Shown here: positions 63,317 to 64,000 of the stretch, in pieces
Position numbering within the stretch: the first letter of the stretch is position 1
Layout of the letters: every line of letters begins with the position of its first letter
NCBI GenBank assembly: GCA_014584395.1
Contig: JACTMY010000011.1
Location: 62,001-126,000 of the forward strand
Direction of reading: 5' to 3'
Length of the DNA stretch: 64,000 nt
DNA from: Planctomycetota bacterium
GTDB lineage: Bacteria > Planctomycetota > Planctomycetia > Gemmatales > HRBIN36
Position numbers and translations under genes: made by a program
Notes under the pieces: model-generated
Database searches by the model: none
Told to the model about the DNA's origin: nothing
What the model saw: only the letters and a program-made list of their open reading frames with translations

Positions 63317-63714
63317 GTTTCACCCCTCGTCGCTGGCTGCTTTCTTCAATCTTAACCCTTTTTCATTCGTCATGCGACCCCTCGGTCGCTGAACCTTGCT
63401 TTGCCCGGTTTTCTTCGTATCAGTTTTAAGGGCACGTCCAAAACGCTGGCTTGGATGAGCCTCATTCATGGTTGAATGCAACCTGGCTATATATGGTTTT
63501 AAACTGGCTCAAAACACGGCCTGATTTCATGGCATTTCCCATGTGCCTCAAATAACTTGATAGCAGCGTGCTGGCATGAAGGCCAAGATACGAGTGCCAG
63601 GCTAAAGGCTTTAACCAAGGGAGAATGGTTTACGAACAGGTCAATTCTTGCGTTAATGAAAAACGACGATTGATTGGTCCGAGTTGGCTGGCTTTTCAAG
63701 TCGAGGGAACATCG
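63317..63714. other. Divergent intergenic region
   Basis: About 400 bases between the GspF-family gene and the P-type ATPase gene; AT-rich in the middle (near 63485-63500). No RNA gene, clear promoter or terminator was recognised. A 75-codon minus-strand frame here has no ribosome site or homology pattern. Confidence 0.3.
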
Positions 63715-64000
63715 ATGAAGGAACAACTGAAGAAATCATGGCACACGCTCGCCGTGAATGAACTATTCAGCGCTCTGGAAGCCAAGGAAACAGGATTTTC
63801 GAATGAGGAAGCCCAATCGCGGCTGAAGGAGTTTGGCCATAACCGCTTGCCCCATAAACCTCCCCCGGCCTGGTGGGAATTCCTGCTGCGTCAATTTCAC
63901 AGCCCCTTGATCTACATTCTGGGCATCGCCGCCATTGTGGCCTTGGGGGCGGGGGACTTTCTCGACGCCGGCTTCATCTTTGCTGTGTTGGCCATCAACG
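63715..64000 (+). CDS. P-type cation-transporting ATPase, N-terminal part (cut by window end)
   Basis: Ninety-five codons visible. The start has a GAGGG ribosome site eight bases before ATG 63715. The sequence has the N-terminal cation ATPase domain: WHTLAVNELFSALEAKETGFSNEEAQSRLKEFGHNRLP, then the first membrane segments beginning WWEFLLRQFHSPLIYILGIAAIVAL and DAGFIFAVLAIN (quoted in parts of at most 20 elsewhere; residues 9-46 and 54-95). Pattern matches calcium/sodium-type P2 ATPases rather than heavy-metal types, which would begin with a metal-binding domain. The phosphorylation site DKTG lies beyond the window. Not detectable as a complete frame. Confidence 0.85.
   Translation, partial: MKEQLKKSWHTLAVNELFSALEAKETGFSNEEAQSRLKEFGHNRLPHKPPPAWWEFLLRQFHSPLIYILGIAAIVALGAGDFLDAGFIFAVLAIN

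Noticed and set aside
63499-63726. 75-codon minus-strand frame before the P-type ATPase
   Set aside because: Overlaps the ATPase start region and has no ribosome site or homology.

Overview
The window reads as a chromosomal segment of a Planctomycetota bacterium, most likely from the Gemmata/Gemmatales side (inference from gene content; no 16S gene is present). The evidence is the set of families concentrated in that phylum: a planctomycete TIGR03009-type LolA-like protein, a DUF1571 lipoprotein, a DUF1080 protein next to a very large PVC-type cytochrome c/HEAT protein, two PEP-CTERM proteins, squalene-cyclase-like secreted toroid proteins and many long secreted beta-propeller proteins. No rRNA, tRNA, CRISPR array, phage or insertion sequence was seen.

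Layout. 1-4.9 kb: an ABC exporter half with degenerate ATPase motifs, a NagA-like deacetylase, and on the minus strand an FHA protein plus MutY. 5.3-13.6 kb: one uninterrupted reading frame of about 2785 codons. It fuses an ETF:quinone oxidoreductase, two acyl-CoA dehydrogenase domains (the first apparently inactive) and ETF beta- and alpha-like domains, in effect the whole electron path from acyl-CoA to quinone in one polypeptide. 13.7-22.2 kb: ribosomal protein L21, secreted toroid and DUF1080 proteins, the PVC cytochrome, a zinc-ribbon/DUF4282 membrane protein and an S1/P1-type nuclease or phospholipase.

22.5-30.4 kb: a compact type II fatty-acid/polyketide-type locus: FabZ, FabG, an enlarged acyl carrier protein, a second FabZ, a ketosynthase-like protein lacking the catalytic Cys and one His, an intact ketosynthase, an anchored alpha/beta hydrolase and a GH3-family acyl-adenylating enzyme. 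The KS pair resembles a KS-alpha/chain-length-factor pair, which suggests a dedicated, undescribed acyl product rather than housekeeping fatty acids. Strong hairpins flank the ACP gene. This locus and the giant fusion are the two candidates for an undescribed system.

30.4-40.3 kb: lipoproteins, a CheY-like regulator, GroES without GroEL, a toroid protein, a lipoate ligase-like protein, and a DtxR/MntR-family regulator overlapping pyrR-pyrB. pyrC follows, separated from pyrB by an opposite-strand subtilisin-like PEP-CTERM gene that carries a frameshift. 40.5-45.0 kb: a MacAB-like operon (adaptor, ATPase, two permeases). 45-49.9 kb: purC, a class V aminotransferase with SerA (serine synthesis), and a TIGR03009 protein. 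50-64 kb: a repeat-bearing non-coding stretch, a PEP-CTERM protein, a large DUF2325-like protein, a PQQ-propeller membrane protein, a sortilin-like propeller with a PDZ insert, a YHS-like protein, a sugar isomerase-like protein, a secreted unknown, a GspF-family protein and the start of a P-type ATPase cut by the window end.
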